This document shows, piece after piece, positions 8,877 through 17,782 of a stretch of DNA of 64,000 nucleotides. This DNA is from Accumulibacter sp. (lineage in GTDB: Bacteria > Pseudomonadota > Gammaproteobacteria > Burkholderiales > Rhodocyclaceae): contig JACKLW010000005.1 of assembly GCA_024235715.1 (NCBI GenBank), positions 372,001 through 436,000 of the forward strand, read 5' to 3'. The position numbers and the translations under genes are program-made. Below the pieces are notes generated by a model, which saw only the letters and a program-made list of their open reading frames with translations, had not been told where the DNA came from and ran no database searches. Numbering within the stretch: the first letter of the stretch is position 1; each line of letters begins with the position of its first letter.

Positions 8877-9134
8877 ATGCCGTTGATTGACACCGTTAAA
8901 CAGATTCTAGATGAGGTACTCTATCTTCATGGCGCGGCGCTGCAATTCACCGAAGAAACGAAACTCGCCGGCAGCATCCCGCAACTGGACTCCATGGCCA
9001 TCGTCTCCCTGATCGCGGCTCTGGAGGAACAACTTGGCGTTTCGTTCCCGGAAGACGAACTGGATGTATCCTTGTTCGAGACGCTCGGGACACTGCTCGC
9101 ATATATCGAGAAACTTTCGAAAAACCCTGCTTAG
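8877..9134 (+). CDS. acyl carrier protein (second copy)
   Basis: An 85-aa carrier protein with the phosphopantetheine serine at Ser39 (QLDSMAIVSLI). A strong ribosome site (GGAGG) lies 6 bases before ATG 8877. Unlike the first ACP (5853-6122), its sequence resembles the XrtA-associated ACP family. The two copies are clearly divergent and may serve separate steps or acyl groups. It ends the acyl module; 247 bases without a clear gene follow. Confidence 0.87.
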   Translation: MPLIDTVKQILDEVLYLHGAALQFTEETKLAGSIPQLDSMAIVSLIAALEEQLGVSFPEDELDVSLFETLGTLLAYIEKLSKNPA

Positions 9135-9381
9135 CCTGCATGTTGCGAACCTGGACCTTCGGCGCGAAGTACCTCCTATTTATCCCTGCCACGCCGCGCG
9201 CAAAGGAACGTGAGCGACGAAGGGGCCGTTTGGCAGAAAGCCCGACTTGCCCATCGGCGCTGGCAGCCGCCTATCCTCACCGGCCGGCCCCCTCCGCCCT
9301 GATGTTTAACTCAAGCCCCGTGTGCAAAACGTGTCGCAATTCATCCACTCTTGTCCAAAGCGAACTCGGAGACATAGAAGA

Positions 9382-10113
9382 ATGTTCATTTATGCGGCAT
9401 TGAAACGATACTTGCCTGAACTCGTCGTGCGACGCCTGGCGCTGACTGCGATACTGCTGGGCACAAGCAACGTCAGCATGGCTAGCGCCCCTCCGAACAT
9501 CACCGACGCGGAGATGGCCATGATCCCGAGCTACTGCCCCTACACTCTGCATTGGGGAGGTGGCGGCGTTCGTGACAATCCGACACCTGCCGGAAAATAC
9601 TGGGTATCCGTAATGGGTAACACGTTCTGGGCGATGCATCACTATTGCTTCGCGGAGATATATATGCTGCGCGCCATGAAGCATACGGCCGAGTACAGAA
9701 AAAATCTCCTCAGCAGCGCCCGCGAGAACTATATCTACATCAGAAGAAACGCTCTGAAGAACGCGCCGCCCACCTTCGTTCTCCTTCCGGAAGTCCATAC
9801 GCGAATCGGCGTTACGGAACTTCGCATGTCTTTACCACGGGACGCAGAAAAATCGTTCGCCAGAGCCAGGGCACTCAAGCCGGACTACTGGCCCGCGTAT
9901 TCGCACTGGGTGGAGTTTCTGATTGACTCTGGAGAAATGGCGGAAGCGAAACGACTGGTGGAAACCGGTCTCAAGTACAGCCCCAACTCCAAGGTGCTTC
10001 GTGCGCAGCAACGCCTGCTTGGTGAGAAGGCATCCAGCGGCGCTCGGCAAACCGACGGACCGGAATCAGCGGATACGGACAAGGAAGCCACGACACCACC
10101 TGCCTCGAAGTAG
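9382..10113 (+). CDS. secreted TPR-repeat protein
   Basis: A 243-aa protein with a signal peptide (basic start, hydrophobic LALTAILLGT core, cleavage near MASA). TPR-like helices follow around residues 120-190 (DAEKSFARARALKPDYWPAY, then EMAEAKRLVETGLKYSPNS). A mature region with several Trp, Tyr and Cys residues lies before them. ATG 9382 is preferred because it follows GGAGACAT and gives a proper signal peptide; the frame is open from 9322. It is probably a periplasmic scaffold for polymer synthesis or export. No specific family is recognised. Confidence 0.7.
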   Translation: MFIYAALKRYLPELVVRRLALTAILLGTSNVSMASAPPNITDAEMAMIPSYCPYTLHWGGGGVRDNPTPAGKYWVSVMGNTFWAMHHYCFAEIYMLRAMKHTAEYRKNLLSSARENYIYIRRNALKNAPPTFVLLPEVHTRIGVTELRMSLPRDAEKSFARARALKPDYWPAYSHWVEFLIDSGEMAEAKRLVETGLKYSPNSKVLRAQQRLLGEKASSGARQTDGPESADTDKEATTPPASK

Positions 10114-10348
10114 ACCAATCCGACAGATATCGCGGCCTCAGGTCAAGTTGCCACCAGCGAAGGCTAGCGAAAATGCTGGACTGGCAGAACCCGAGCCGGT
10201 CTTAGCGATCGATTTTCGCGAGCTTCTTCGATGCCGAACAACTTTTTTCGACGCCGAGCCTGATGAAAAGAGGCAGTTCATCGCCACCCCTGTACTTGCA
10301 TCCAGCCAGCGCACCGTCGCCAGTCAATAACTAACGGTAATTGAACAA

Positions 10349-11608
10349 ATGCCCAACAACAAGAGCTTACTGGTGGTCGCTTACCACTTCCCGCCCGTCC
10401 TGGTCAGCAGTGGAATACAGAGGACCCTGAAGTTTTGCACTTATCTTCGCGATCGTGGCTGGCAACCCGTGGTCCTGACCATTTCGGCCAAGGCCTACGA
10501 GTCCACAAGCGCCGATCAGCTCAAGGAGGTGCCCGCCGATGTCGTGGTTGAACGCGCGTTCGGGCTGGATACCTCTCGTCACCTGGCCATAGCCGGCAGG
10601 TATTTTCGCTGGATGGCGCAGCCGGACCGCTGGATAAGTTGGTGGCCGGCAGGCGTATGGACCGGCATGAAGATGATCCGCCGTTACGAACCGGCTGCGA
10701 TTCTTTCGACCTCACCGATTGCCACCGCTCACCTGATCGGGCTAAGTCTCTGCAAACGAAGCGGCCTCCCCTGGATCGCCGACTTTCGCGATTCGATGAC
10801 CGAACCGGGCTACCCCCGTGATCCGATGACGTGGAAGGTTCATCGCAAGCTCGAACGCGAGACTGTCCATCGCTGCAGCAAGGCCGTGTTTACCACGGAA
10901 CCGACACGCGAGATGTACGCCGAACGATACCCCGATATCCCGGCATCGCGCTGGGCAGTCATCGAGAACGGCTACGACGAAGAAAATTTCCGCACGGCCG
11001 AAGCGAATCTCGCAGACACGCCCCGGCGACGCCCTGGCCAGATCACGCTGGTGCACAGCGGAACACTCTACCCAAAAGAAAGAGATCCACTCCCGTTCTT
11101 CACTGCCCTGGGAATGCTGAAACGCTCAGGCGATATCGACAGCACAAGGCTTCAGGTCATCCTTCGAGCAACCGGCAGTGACCACCTCTACAGACCGATC
11201 ATCGCCGAACTCGGTATCGACGACATCGTGAAGCTGGAACCCGTAATCAGCTATCGCCAGGCGCTCCAGGAGATGCTGCAGGCCGATGGTCTGTTGTTGT
11301 TTCAGGCGAGTTGCTGCAACCATCAGATCCCGGCAAAAATCTATGAATACTACCGCTCAGGGAGACCGATTCTGGCGCTTGTCGACCCTGACGGGATTTC
11401 CGCCAGCATGCTCGGCGCCGCGAAGGTCGATGACCTCGCGAATATCGCCGACCCAGGAAATATTGCTCAGACGACTCGGTCGTTCCTTGCGAAACTTGCT
11501 GACGGACGCAGTCATGGTGTATCGAGGCAGTTTGCGATGATGCAGTCGAGGGAGTCACGTACCGACGAATTGGCACGACTTCTCGATGACGTCGTCGGCA
11601 GGCAGTGA
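10349..11608 (+). CDS. glycosyltransferase, GT4-like (GT-B fold)
   Basis: A 419-aa cytoplasmic or membrane-associated glycosyltransferase with two Rossmann halves. The acceptor half starts VVAYHFPPVLVSSGIQRT and contains WIADFRDSM. The donor half contains LVHSGTLYPKERDP, and near residues 320-345 KIYEYYRSGRPILALV, the nucleotide-sugar-binding E-x7-E-like region. It would add one sugar to the growing repeat unit. It is followed 237 bases later by a heparinase-like gene. Donor and linkage are unknown. Confidence 0.85.
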   Translation: MPNNKSLLVVAYHFPPVLVSSGIQRTLKFCTYLRDRGWQPVVLTISAKAYESTSADQLKEVPADVVVERAFGLDTSRHLAIAGRYFRWMAQPDRWISWWPAGVWTGMKMIRRYEPAAILSTSPIATAHLIGLSLCKRSGLPWIADFRDSMTEPGYPRDPMTWKVHRKLERETVHRCSKAVFTTEPTREMYAERYPDIPASRWAVIENGYDEENFRTAEANLADTPRRRPGQITLVHSGTLYPKERDPLPFFTALGMLKRSGDIDSTRLQVILRATGSDHLYRPIIAELGIDDIVKLEPVISYRQALQEMLQADGLLLFQASCCNHQIPAKIYEYYRSGRPILALVDPDGISASMLGAAKVDDLANIADPGNIAQTTRSFLAKLADGRSHGVSRQFAMMQSRESRTDELARLLDDVVGRQ

Positions 11609-11845
11609 TTCCTTCACACAGGGCCGCACGACTCGGCATGCCGGGAAACTCCGCCGAGCCGGCCGCGCAGGACTCGGTGAGGACTGACTGGCAGCAGTGG
11701 TGACAGCCAGGGAAACGCCTCGACACGCCCGAAAAGGCGCCACGCGCCGCGCGGTCATGAAACGCCATGCCTTGAACGCGGTGTGTCCATGCTTTTCCGT
11801 TGGAGCCACGACCATGCCCAGCAGCCGAAACAGAACCTGCCCATC

Positions 11846-13729
11846 ATGACGCTAATCGGTCGCATCGACCTGAACGTACGCCACTACGCGCGAAGAGCCC
11901 GCGAAGCTGTCGATACGCTGTCGATTGCTGTTCTGTCCGGGCGCCAATATGAGCGAATGCACGTTCCGGCGTGGAATGACGAGAAAGCGGACGCTGTACG
12001 CAATGCCTGCAGCCCGTTCTCGCGGATGCTGGATTTGAACAACACTTCGCCCGGCGATGGGCAACGTGTCATCGACGGCGGCTTCCGTCTTTTCGATCGA
12101 GAGATCCGGGGGGAAGGCGCTTTCCCGGATTGGCACAAGGACTATTTGTCTGGTCAGCGCTACCCGGTTCGTCCTTACACGCGCTACCGCATTACCCCGG
12201 ACACCGGCTCCGACATCATCGCGCCCTGGGAGCTGTCTCGCCTGCAGTTCATCCCGTCTTTGATCCGCGCATACCGCTTGACCAATGATGATAGATATGC
12301 AAAACACTTTTTCGACGTCATCGCGCACTGGAAAACCGCCAATCCTTTCCTCTTCGGTGTCAACTGGATGTGCGGTCTTGACGTTGCCATTCGCGCTTTC
12401 AATCTTGCACTTGGCATTATATATTTCAACCAGGCAGAGCAATGCGATCGGAGCAGCGCACTTCGACTGCTGTGGGCCCACATGATCTACCTGCAGAAGC
12501 GCGACCTGTATCTGAGGAAAGAGACGGTCAACAATCACCAGTTGGTGGCGGCACTTCTGCACTATGCGCTGCTACACCTCTTTCCAGTCGCCGAAACAAA
12601 CAGGTGGCGCACTGCAGCGTTTGAAATCGTTCGCGCCGAGATTGAGCGCCAGTTCCGTTCCGATGGCGGGAATTTCGAATCGGCGCTGCTTTATCACCAG
12701 TTTGTTCTGGAGGCAATGTTCGCGACGCTCGGACTGCTTGCCGACCCCGACGTTTCGTCGACCATCTCGGACAACGCCGTATTACCGGAGGTTTTTGGCC
12801 AACGTCTCAGGACTGCCACACGATTCGTGGCCGACTATTATCATGCATGGTCGGAAGTGCCACAGCTTGGCGACAGTTCGGATGGCCGAATCGTCTTTTT
12901 TGGCGACTATTTCTCGTGGAAACCAAACAACGCTGCCTATCTGGCCGACTGGAGTGCGCTTGTTTTCCCGGAACAAGACTGTTTTCGTGACACCGCAACG
13001 ACTGGCGCCCGGACCGTCATTCGTACCGAATCGGGCCTGGGAATGTTCAGCTGCAATCGCTATGCAGCAATGTTTTCTGCAATGCCCGTCACCCCTCGTG
13101 CTGCCGGCCACAATCATCTGGACAAGGCGAGCCTTCTCCTGCGAGTCCCGGAGTCGCCAATTCTGGTAGATTCGGGCACCTTCTGCTATACGTCTGACCT
13201 CGCAACGCGAGCTTGTCATCGAGCGGGGCGTGCCCATAACGTGCTGCTGGTCGACGATGAGGAGCAGGCCTTGCTTGGCGGCGCAGGCGCCTTCGAGACG
13301 CCGCAGTTCGCCGATGTTGGCATCGAGCTGCTTTCGGAAGGCCCGGACCAGCCGGCCTTCCGCATGTGGCACGATGGCTATTGCCGACTACCCGGCTTAG
13401 GCAGGGTCACAAGGCAGGTGCACTGCCTTCCCGAAGGGCTTCGCCTTCACGATGCACTCGCTGGTGATGGCCGAGTACGCGTGCAGCTGATCTTCAATCT
13501 TCATCCGCAGTTGTCGACCAAGGAGACCGAGAATGGCATTTGCATTAAACTTGACGGTAAGCTGCTGTGCACGATCAAACCCGAGCCTGGCTGGATGACC
13601 GCCTTCGAACCGGCCTGGTATTCACCCAGTTACGGCAGGCGCCAGGCGAGCGTTCGCCTGGTTCTTTCGGCGACAGTGGCCTTGCCTCTCGAGACCGTAA
13701 CCGTGATATCGCTTCCGCTCCGCACATGA
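11846..13729 (+). CDS. heparinase II/III family protein
   Basis: About 627 aa from ATG 11846; the frame opens at GTG 11783 and no start has a good ribosome site. An N-terminal alpha/alpha-toroid domain is followed by the heparinase II/III beta-sandwich. Its hallmark segment is AAGHNHLDKASLLLRV, then PILVDSGTFCYTSD and RAHNVLLVDD, giving the His-x-His and Tyr region used by polysaccharide lyases. In EPS loci such proteins process uronic-acid-containing polymer. This fits the GDP-mannose dehydrogenase on the other strand. No signal peptide is visible, which is unusual for an extracellular lyase. Lyase or epimerase activity is inferred. Confidence 0.8.
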   Translation: MTLIGRIDLNVRHYARRAREAVDTLSIAVLSGRQYERMHVPAWNDEKADAVRNACSPFSRMLDLNNTSPGDGQRVIDGGFRLFDREIRGEGAFPDWHKDYLSGQRYPVRPYTRYRITPDTGSDIIAPWELSRLQFIPSLIRAYRLTNDDRYAKHFFDVIAHWKTANPFLFGVNWMCGLDVAIRAFNLALGIIYFNQAEQCDRSSALRLLWAHMIYLQKRDLYLRKETVNNHQLVAALLHYALLHLFPVAETNRWRTAAFEIVRAEIERQFRSDGGNFESALLYHQFVLEAMFATLGLLADPDVSSTISDNAVLPEVFGQRLRTATRFVADYYHAWSEVPQLGDSSDGRIVFFGDYFSWKPNNAAYLADWSALVFPEQDCFRDTATTGARTVIRTESGLGMFSCNRYAAMFSAMPVTPRAAGHNHLDKASLLLRVPESPILVDSGTFCYTSDLATRACHRAGRAHNVLLVDDEEQALLGGAGAFETPQFADVGIELLSEGPDQPAFRMWHDGYCRLPGLGRVTRQVHCLPEGLRLHDALAGDGRVRVQLIFNLHPQLSTKETENGICIKLDGKLLCTIKPEPGWMTAFEPAWYSPSYGRRQASVRLVLSATVALPLETVTVISLPLRT

Positions 13730-13977
13730 TGAATACACGCATGGCTCTCACTTTGCTCGCCGGCTGTTCGAACGTCGCCGAAAACCGCAAACGCCTTCGC
13801 TGCCTGTCGACCGCCATCTTGACGGGCCGGCCTGGATGGAAACTTCTCTGCTCTGTTCCCGGTTTCCCGGCCAGAGTTCGGGATGGCCTTGAAGTCGATG
13901 AATTCTCTCGCATCAATCATTCCCACCTCCCCGTCGGCGGCGGCATTTCTGCCCGACGCGCCTGGTCGAATTAAGCC

Positions 13978-15435
13978 ATGGGACTCATGCAAAGTAGCTT
14001 GATCCTCGGCTTTGCCCGCCTGACGAACTACGCGGTGATGTTTGTCACCCCGCTAATCCTGGTGCGCATGCTTGACGTCGAAACCTACGGAGAATACCGC
14101 GAGTTTCTGCTCTATTCGACCATTCTGGCCAGCCTGTTCGCTCTGGACATCCGGAGCAATCTGAACTTCATCGTCTCCAAGCGGCCACTGGATGCTCCAC
14201 TGGCGACATCCCAGACTCTGTGCATGCTCTTGCTGACGACTTCTGTGGGACTTGGTATTTTCGTTCTCGGGCAACACTGGTTTCTGATGAAAGCCAGTTT
14301 CGACTTTGTCGTCCCGCTGGTCGTTTACGTCTTCTTCGTCATCAACTTCGACGTCCTCGAAAACTATTGGTTGGGTAAACAGCAACCCAGAAACGTCCTT
14401 TTATTCAGTACCACACGCGTCCTGGCCCGCGTTTCCGTGGTGATCGGAGCGACACTCGTGACCCGCGACCTGCTCACGATTATCTGGTCAATCGTCGCCC
14501 TTGAAGTGCTCAAAGGCTTTATCTGCCTGCTTATCCTGTGGCGGCTCAAACTCCTGGTCGTCGGCCTCGATCGTGAACTGCTCAAGGAACAGTTGCGCTA
14601 CATCGTGCCGTTGAGCATGGCCGGCCTGCTGTTCTTTGCCAACGAGAAGATCGGTCATTTGTACATTTCGGCGACCCTCGGCGCATCGGCACTGGCCGTC
14701 TACACCGTCGGCACGTACCAGCTGCCGATCATCGCGATCGTGCGCTCGGCCGTGGCCGATACCCTTTTCCCTGTAATGGTCAAGCATTCCGCGATGAACT
14801 CGCACGAAGGCATGGATTTGTGGAAGATCGCCAACCTCTATTATTGTTTTCTGGTATTTCCTGCTTTCGCCATCCTGTTCTTTTATGCAGAGGAATTCAT
14901 CACCCTGCTGTTTACAGATGCGTATATCGCGGCCGTGGACGTCTTCCGCGTCGCGCTTCTCGTCATGCTTCGCCAGAGCTTCGAAATGGGCACGCCGCTG
15001 CGCGCGGCAAACGCCAATCGGTACATGCTGTTGGGAAATATTATGGCCATGTCCTGCAACCTGCCTCTGCTCTACTTCTTGTCGAAGACCGTCGGCATCG
15101 CCGGTGCGGCTGTCGCCTGGATGGTCGGCGACCTGGTCCTTTCCGGTTATCTTGCGAACCGTATCCTGGCTCGCTACAACATCACCATCGCGCAACTGGC
15201 GCTATGGTCGCAGACGTTCAAGGTGATCGCAGCCGCAGCCCTGGCAGCGCCCATTCTCTTCGTTGGCCGGGCGATATCGGAGAGTCTGGTGATGGTCATT
15301 CTGTCATCGCTGATCTACGCACTCGCGTATATGCTCATCGCGAAACAAATGCATATCCGGGAAATCGACTTGCTTATGGGCCGCGTGGCCGATGCCGCCA
15401 GACCACTTGTCCTGCGAATGCGCGGGCGCGCCTAG
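13978..15435 (+). CDS. polysaccharide flippase (Wzx/MOP superfamily)
   Basis: A 485-aa integral membrane protein with about 12-14 hydrophobic segments, typical of MATE/MOP lipid-linked oligosaccharide flippases. It starts GLMQSSLILGFARLTNYAVMFV and has a central FANEKIGHLYISATLGASAL segment. It would move the lipid-linked repeat unit across the inner membrane. It ends 50 bases from the convergent deacetylase gene at 15486, so the two transcription units meet here. No ribosome site stands out before ATG 13978. Confidence 0.85.
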   Translation: MGLMQSSLILGFARLTNYAVMFVTPLILVRMLDVETYGEYREFLLYSTILASLFALDIRSNLNFIVSKRPLDAPLATSQTLCMLLLTTSVGLGIFVLGQHWFLMKASFDFVVPLVVYVFFVINFDVLENYWLGKQQPRNVLLFSTTRVLARVSVVIGATLVTRDLLTIIWSIVALEVLKGFICLLILWRLKLLVVGLDRELLKEQLRYIVPLSMAGLLFFANEKIGHLYISATLGASALAVYTVGTYQLPIIAIVRSAVADTLFPVMVKHSAMNSHEGMDLWKIANLYYCFLVFPAFAILFFYAEEFITLLFTDAYIAAVDVFRVALLVMLRQSFEMGTPLRAANANRYMLLGNIMAMSCNLPLLYFLSKTVGIAGAAVAWMVGDLVLSGYLANRILARYNITIAQLALWSQTFKVIAAAALAAPILFVGRAISESLVMVILSSLIYALAYMLIAKQMHIREIDLLMGRVADAARPLVLRMRGRA

Positions 15436-15485
15436 CGGGGCTCGGTGCAAGACTCCTCCAACCTCGTTGCGCGACCTGGCGTCAG

Positions 15486-16457
15486 TCAGTCTGCAAGCTG
15501 TCCCGCACGCAGACCCGGGTTCTGCAAGATGTTCCTGAAGAGACGAACTCCGAAGCGCAGTCGTGTTCGCTCCCAGGGAGTGAAACGAGGCAACTGCATC
15601 AGATCGCTGTCCGCATCCGCAACCCCACTAGCCGTGGTAACGGCGGCATCGAAGCCCAGGCTGCGAATGGCCTCGGCGTCTTCGCGACGGTAATCGAGCG
15701 TCGGCTGTCCATTGGGATAAGCGAAAAGCCCGACACGCTCCTGTAGCAACGACTCGAGAAATTCCTTGCTGCCAACAATCTCGGCGCGCACCTCGTCCGG
15801 ACCAAGCCGTCCAATAATCGGGTGGGTGACCGTGTGCGCGCCGATCGACATGCCCGCACGACGCATCATCTTCACCTGTTCGGATGTCAGCATCAGGTCG
15901 GATGGCAGCACGCCGCCAGCCACGGAGGCAACGTAGTCGACTGTCTTCAGGCGTTCGCGCGGATCTTGATACTTTACCTGATTCAGGATGCTCATGATGG
16001 CTTCCCGAATCGCTTCCGGCGACCCCAATTCATACCGACCCAGGCCCTCCGCAGAAAGATCGAGGCTTGCAGTCCTGCAACGCCGCACAGCCTCGACGAC
16101 GGTGTCGTTCCACATCCGCCCACCATCGAGATAACCGGTGGCGATGAAGAAGGTCGCAGTCAGCCCATGCGACTGGAGAATCGGCATCGCCACCGTGCAA
16201 TTATCGGCATAGCCATCGTCAAAGGTGATGGCTGCTGCGCACGCGGGCAGCGAACGATCCCGCAATCGCACGATGGCCTCGTCAAGGGGCAGGACGTTGA
16301 ACCACGCCTTCAGCCAGGCGATCGCCCGCTCGAATTCAAGCGCATCGCGGTCCCAGTTCATGATCGCATCGCGGCGCGCGAGAACACGATGAAAGATCAG
16401 GATCGACAGTCGACCTTTCCGTCCGCCGGGCGAAAGCATCCGTGCAACCGCCTTCAT
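15486..16457 (-). CDS. polysaccharide deacetylase (NodB domain)
   Basis: A 323-aa protein with the NodB homology motifs: TFDDGYADN (metal and base Asp residues, near 78-86) and SIGAHTVTHP (metal His pair, near 200-210). It acts as a carbohydrate esterase 4 enzyme removing acetyl groups from N-acetyl sugars. The ATG at 16457 is preferred; GTG 16460 just before it overlaps the stop of the O-ligase gene. It is the last gene of the minus-strand EPS run. A second, XrtA-type deacetylase lies at 34075-34938. No signal peptide is clear. Confidence 0.87.
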   Translation of the reverse strand: MKAVARMLSPGGRKGRLSILIFHRVLARRDAIMNWDRDALEFERAIAWLKAWFNVLPLDEAIVRLRDRSLPACAAAITFDDGYADNCTVAMPILQSHGLTATFFIATGYLDGGRMWNDTVVEAVRRCRTASLDLSAEGLGRYELGSPEAIREAIMSILNQVKYQDPRERLKTVDYVASVAGGVLPSDLMLTSEQVKMMRRAGMSIGAHTVTHPIIGRLGPDEVRAEIVGSKEFLESLLQERVGLFAYPNGQPTLDYRREDAEAIRSLGFDAAVTTASGVADADSDLMQLPRFTPWERTRLRFGVRLFRNILQNPGLRAGQLAD

Positions 16458-16459
16458 CA

Positions 16460-17782
16460 CTATTCTGCTCCTGGCAGCGCCGTGCTTGTCCGCCCGGGCA
16501 AACCGCTTGGATTGCCCGATCCGAAAGCACCGACATGCTCGTGTTTCCAGGCGCCGTCCCTCAGCCAGCGCTGTGTGACGACAAGAATGGCCATGATGTG
16601 GAAGGCCAGGTCAAAATAGGCAAGACTCAGGAATGCGCCGCCGACGAGGAAGCCAACCAGTGACACCTGACACATCCCCGCAAGGAAATACACCCACGCC
16701 GCAGCGGGCTGTGCCTTGCTTTCCTTGCGAAGTTTGGCGGCGAGATGGAAAGTGAGGTACCACAACAAGAGATACAGGAACAAACCGCCATAACCATGTT
16801 CGGCCAGCACGGAAAAATAGATACTGTGAGCGGCCTGTGGGAGGGTTGCTTCCGGTGGCGCATACGTCGCGTAGTTAATCGACGTATAGGCGTCAAACCC
16901 GGCGCCAAGCGGCAGGTGGTTGGCCATGTTGATACAGAATCGCCAAGCGATAAGCCGTGACATCGCTGACCCGTCCTGCTCGTAGGTCTGGATCGTCCCC
17001 ATGCGCTCCTCCCATGAAGAAGGCATGAAGGCAATCAGCGCGCTTGCGACCACGGCAATGGCGATGCCGACCACGGCTTTGCGACTGGAACGATACCAGA
17101 AAACCAAGCCCATCGCGGATATCGCCAACAGCGCGCCTCGTGACTGCGATCCCAGGGCCGACACGGCGCACAGCAGCATCAGCACCAGCAGGCCGGAACG
17201 CATCCACGCACGGGTCGAAACCACGCGCAGGTAGTTGATCAATGGAATGACCATCACCAGAGCTACTGCCAGTTCATTGTTACCCTCGATGAATCCGCCG
17301 GGAGGTCCCCAGACCCTGCCTCCGCCGCCGTGCAATATGGTCCATATGCCGCCCTTGAAGCCGTAGAAGGCGACCGAGAAGGCATTGACCCAGATGAACA
17401 ACTCGATATGCTTTCGCTCGTGCAGTGCCATCAGCGCAATGGCCACCATCAGCTGGATCTTCAGCACCTTGTTCAGCTGTGGCCAGGACCCCTCAGGGTC
17501 AATCGCGAAAGCCGTCGTCAAACACATCCAGGCGACAAACAATGCCAGAGTGACAACCGGTGGGGCCCAGGGCATGCGCAATTTGTCGCGTGTGATTACC
17601 AGGGAAATCAGCGACGCGCCTGCCGCCATGGCCGCCAGCGGCGCATTGTAGGCAAAACCAAAAGCCAGCTTGTGGGGATTCATGATACTCAGCCAGGTCC
17701 ACAGCAGAACGCCGACCCAGGTGTGGCGCAAGGCAAAAGGCAGAATGGAAAGGACGATGGTGACGATCAGGAGATCACGCAT
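16460..17782 (-). CDS. XrtA-associated O-ligase / O-antigen polymerase-like protein
   Basis: A 440-aa protein with about 10-12 membrane segments. It matches the putative O-glycosylation ligase family of exosortase A systems (TIGR03097-like): MNPHKLAFGFAY near the start, GPPGGFIEGNNELA, ALGSQSRGALLA, and the large periplasmic loop ending in PQAAHSIYFSVLAEHG. It would polymerise repeat units or transfer glycan to a lipid or protein acceptor. ATG 17782 overlaps the end of the PaaK-like gene by 8 bases. The longer frame to 17902 adds only coding overlap. Confidence 0.87.
   Translation of the reverse strand: MRDLLIVTIVLSILPFALRHTWVGVLLWTWLSIMNPHKLAFGFAYNAPLAAMAAGASLISLVITRDKLRMPWAPPVVTLALFVAWMCLTTAFAIDPEGSWPQLNKVLKIQLMVAIALMALHERKHIELFIWVNAFSVAFYGFKGGIWTILHGGGGRVWGPPGGFIEGNNELAVALVMVIPLINYLRVVSTRAWMRSGLLVLMLLCAVSALGSQSRGALLAISAMGLVFWYRSSRKAVVGIAIAVVASALIAFMPSSWEERMGTIQTYEQDGSAMSRLIAWRFCINMANHLPLGAGFDAYTSINYATYAPPEATLPQAAHSIYFSVLAEHGYGGLFLYLLLWYLTFHLAAKLRKESKAQPAAAWVYFLAGMCQVSLVGFLVGGAFLSLAYFDLAFHIMAILVVTQRWLRDGAWKHEHVGAFGSGNPSGLPGRTSTALPGAE

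Noticed and set aside
9140-9403. An 87-codon plus-strand ORF just after the second ACP
   Set aside because: No ribosome site, no domain, and it runs into the supported start of the TPR protein in another phase.
10164-10182. Possible sigma-54 promoter upstream of the GT4 gene (TGGCAGAACCCGAGCC)
   Set aside because: GG and GC are correctly spaced but the -12 element lacks the TTG part, so the match is poor.
13726-13974. A short plus-strand ORF after the heparinase gene, beginning with a lipobox-like LLAGCSN
   Set aside because: It overlaps the heparinase stop and has a lipoprotein-like first 16 residues, but the rest is Arg/Pro-rich without any domain or ribosome site. The resemblance is probably chance.
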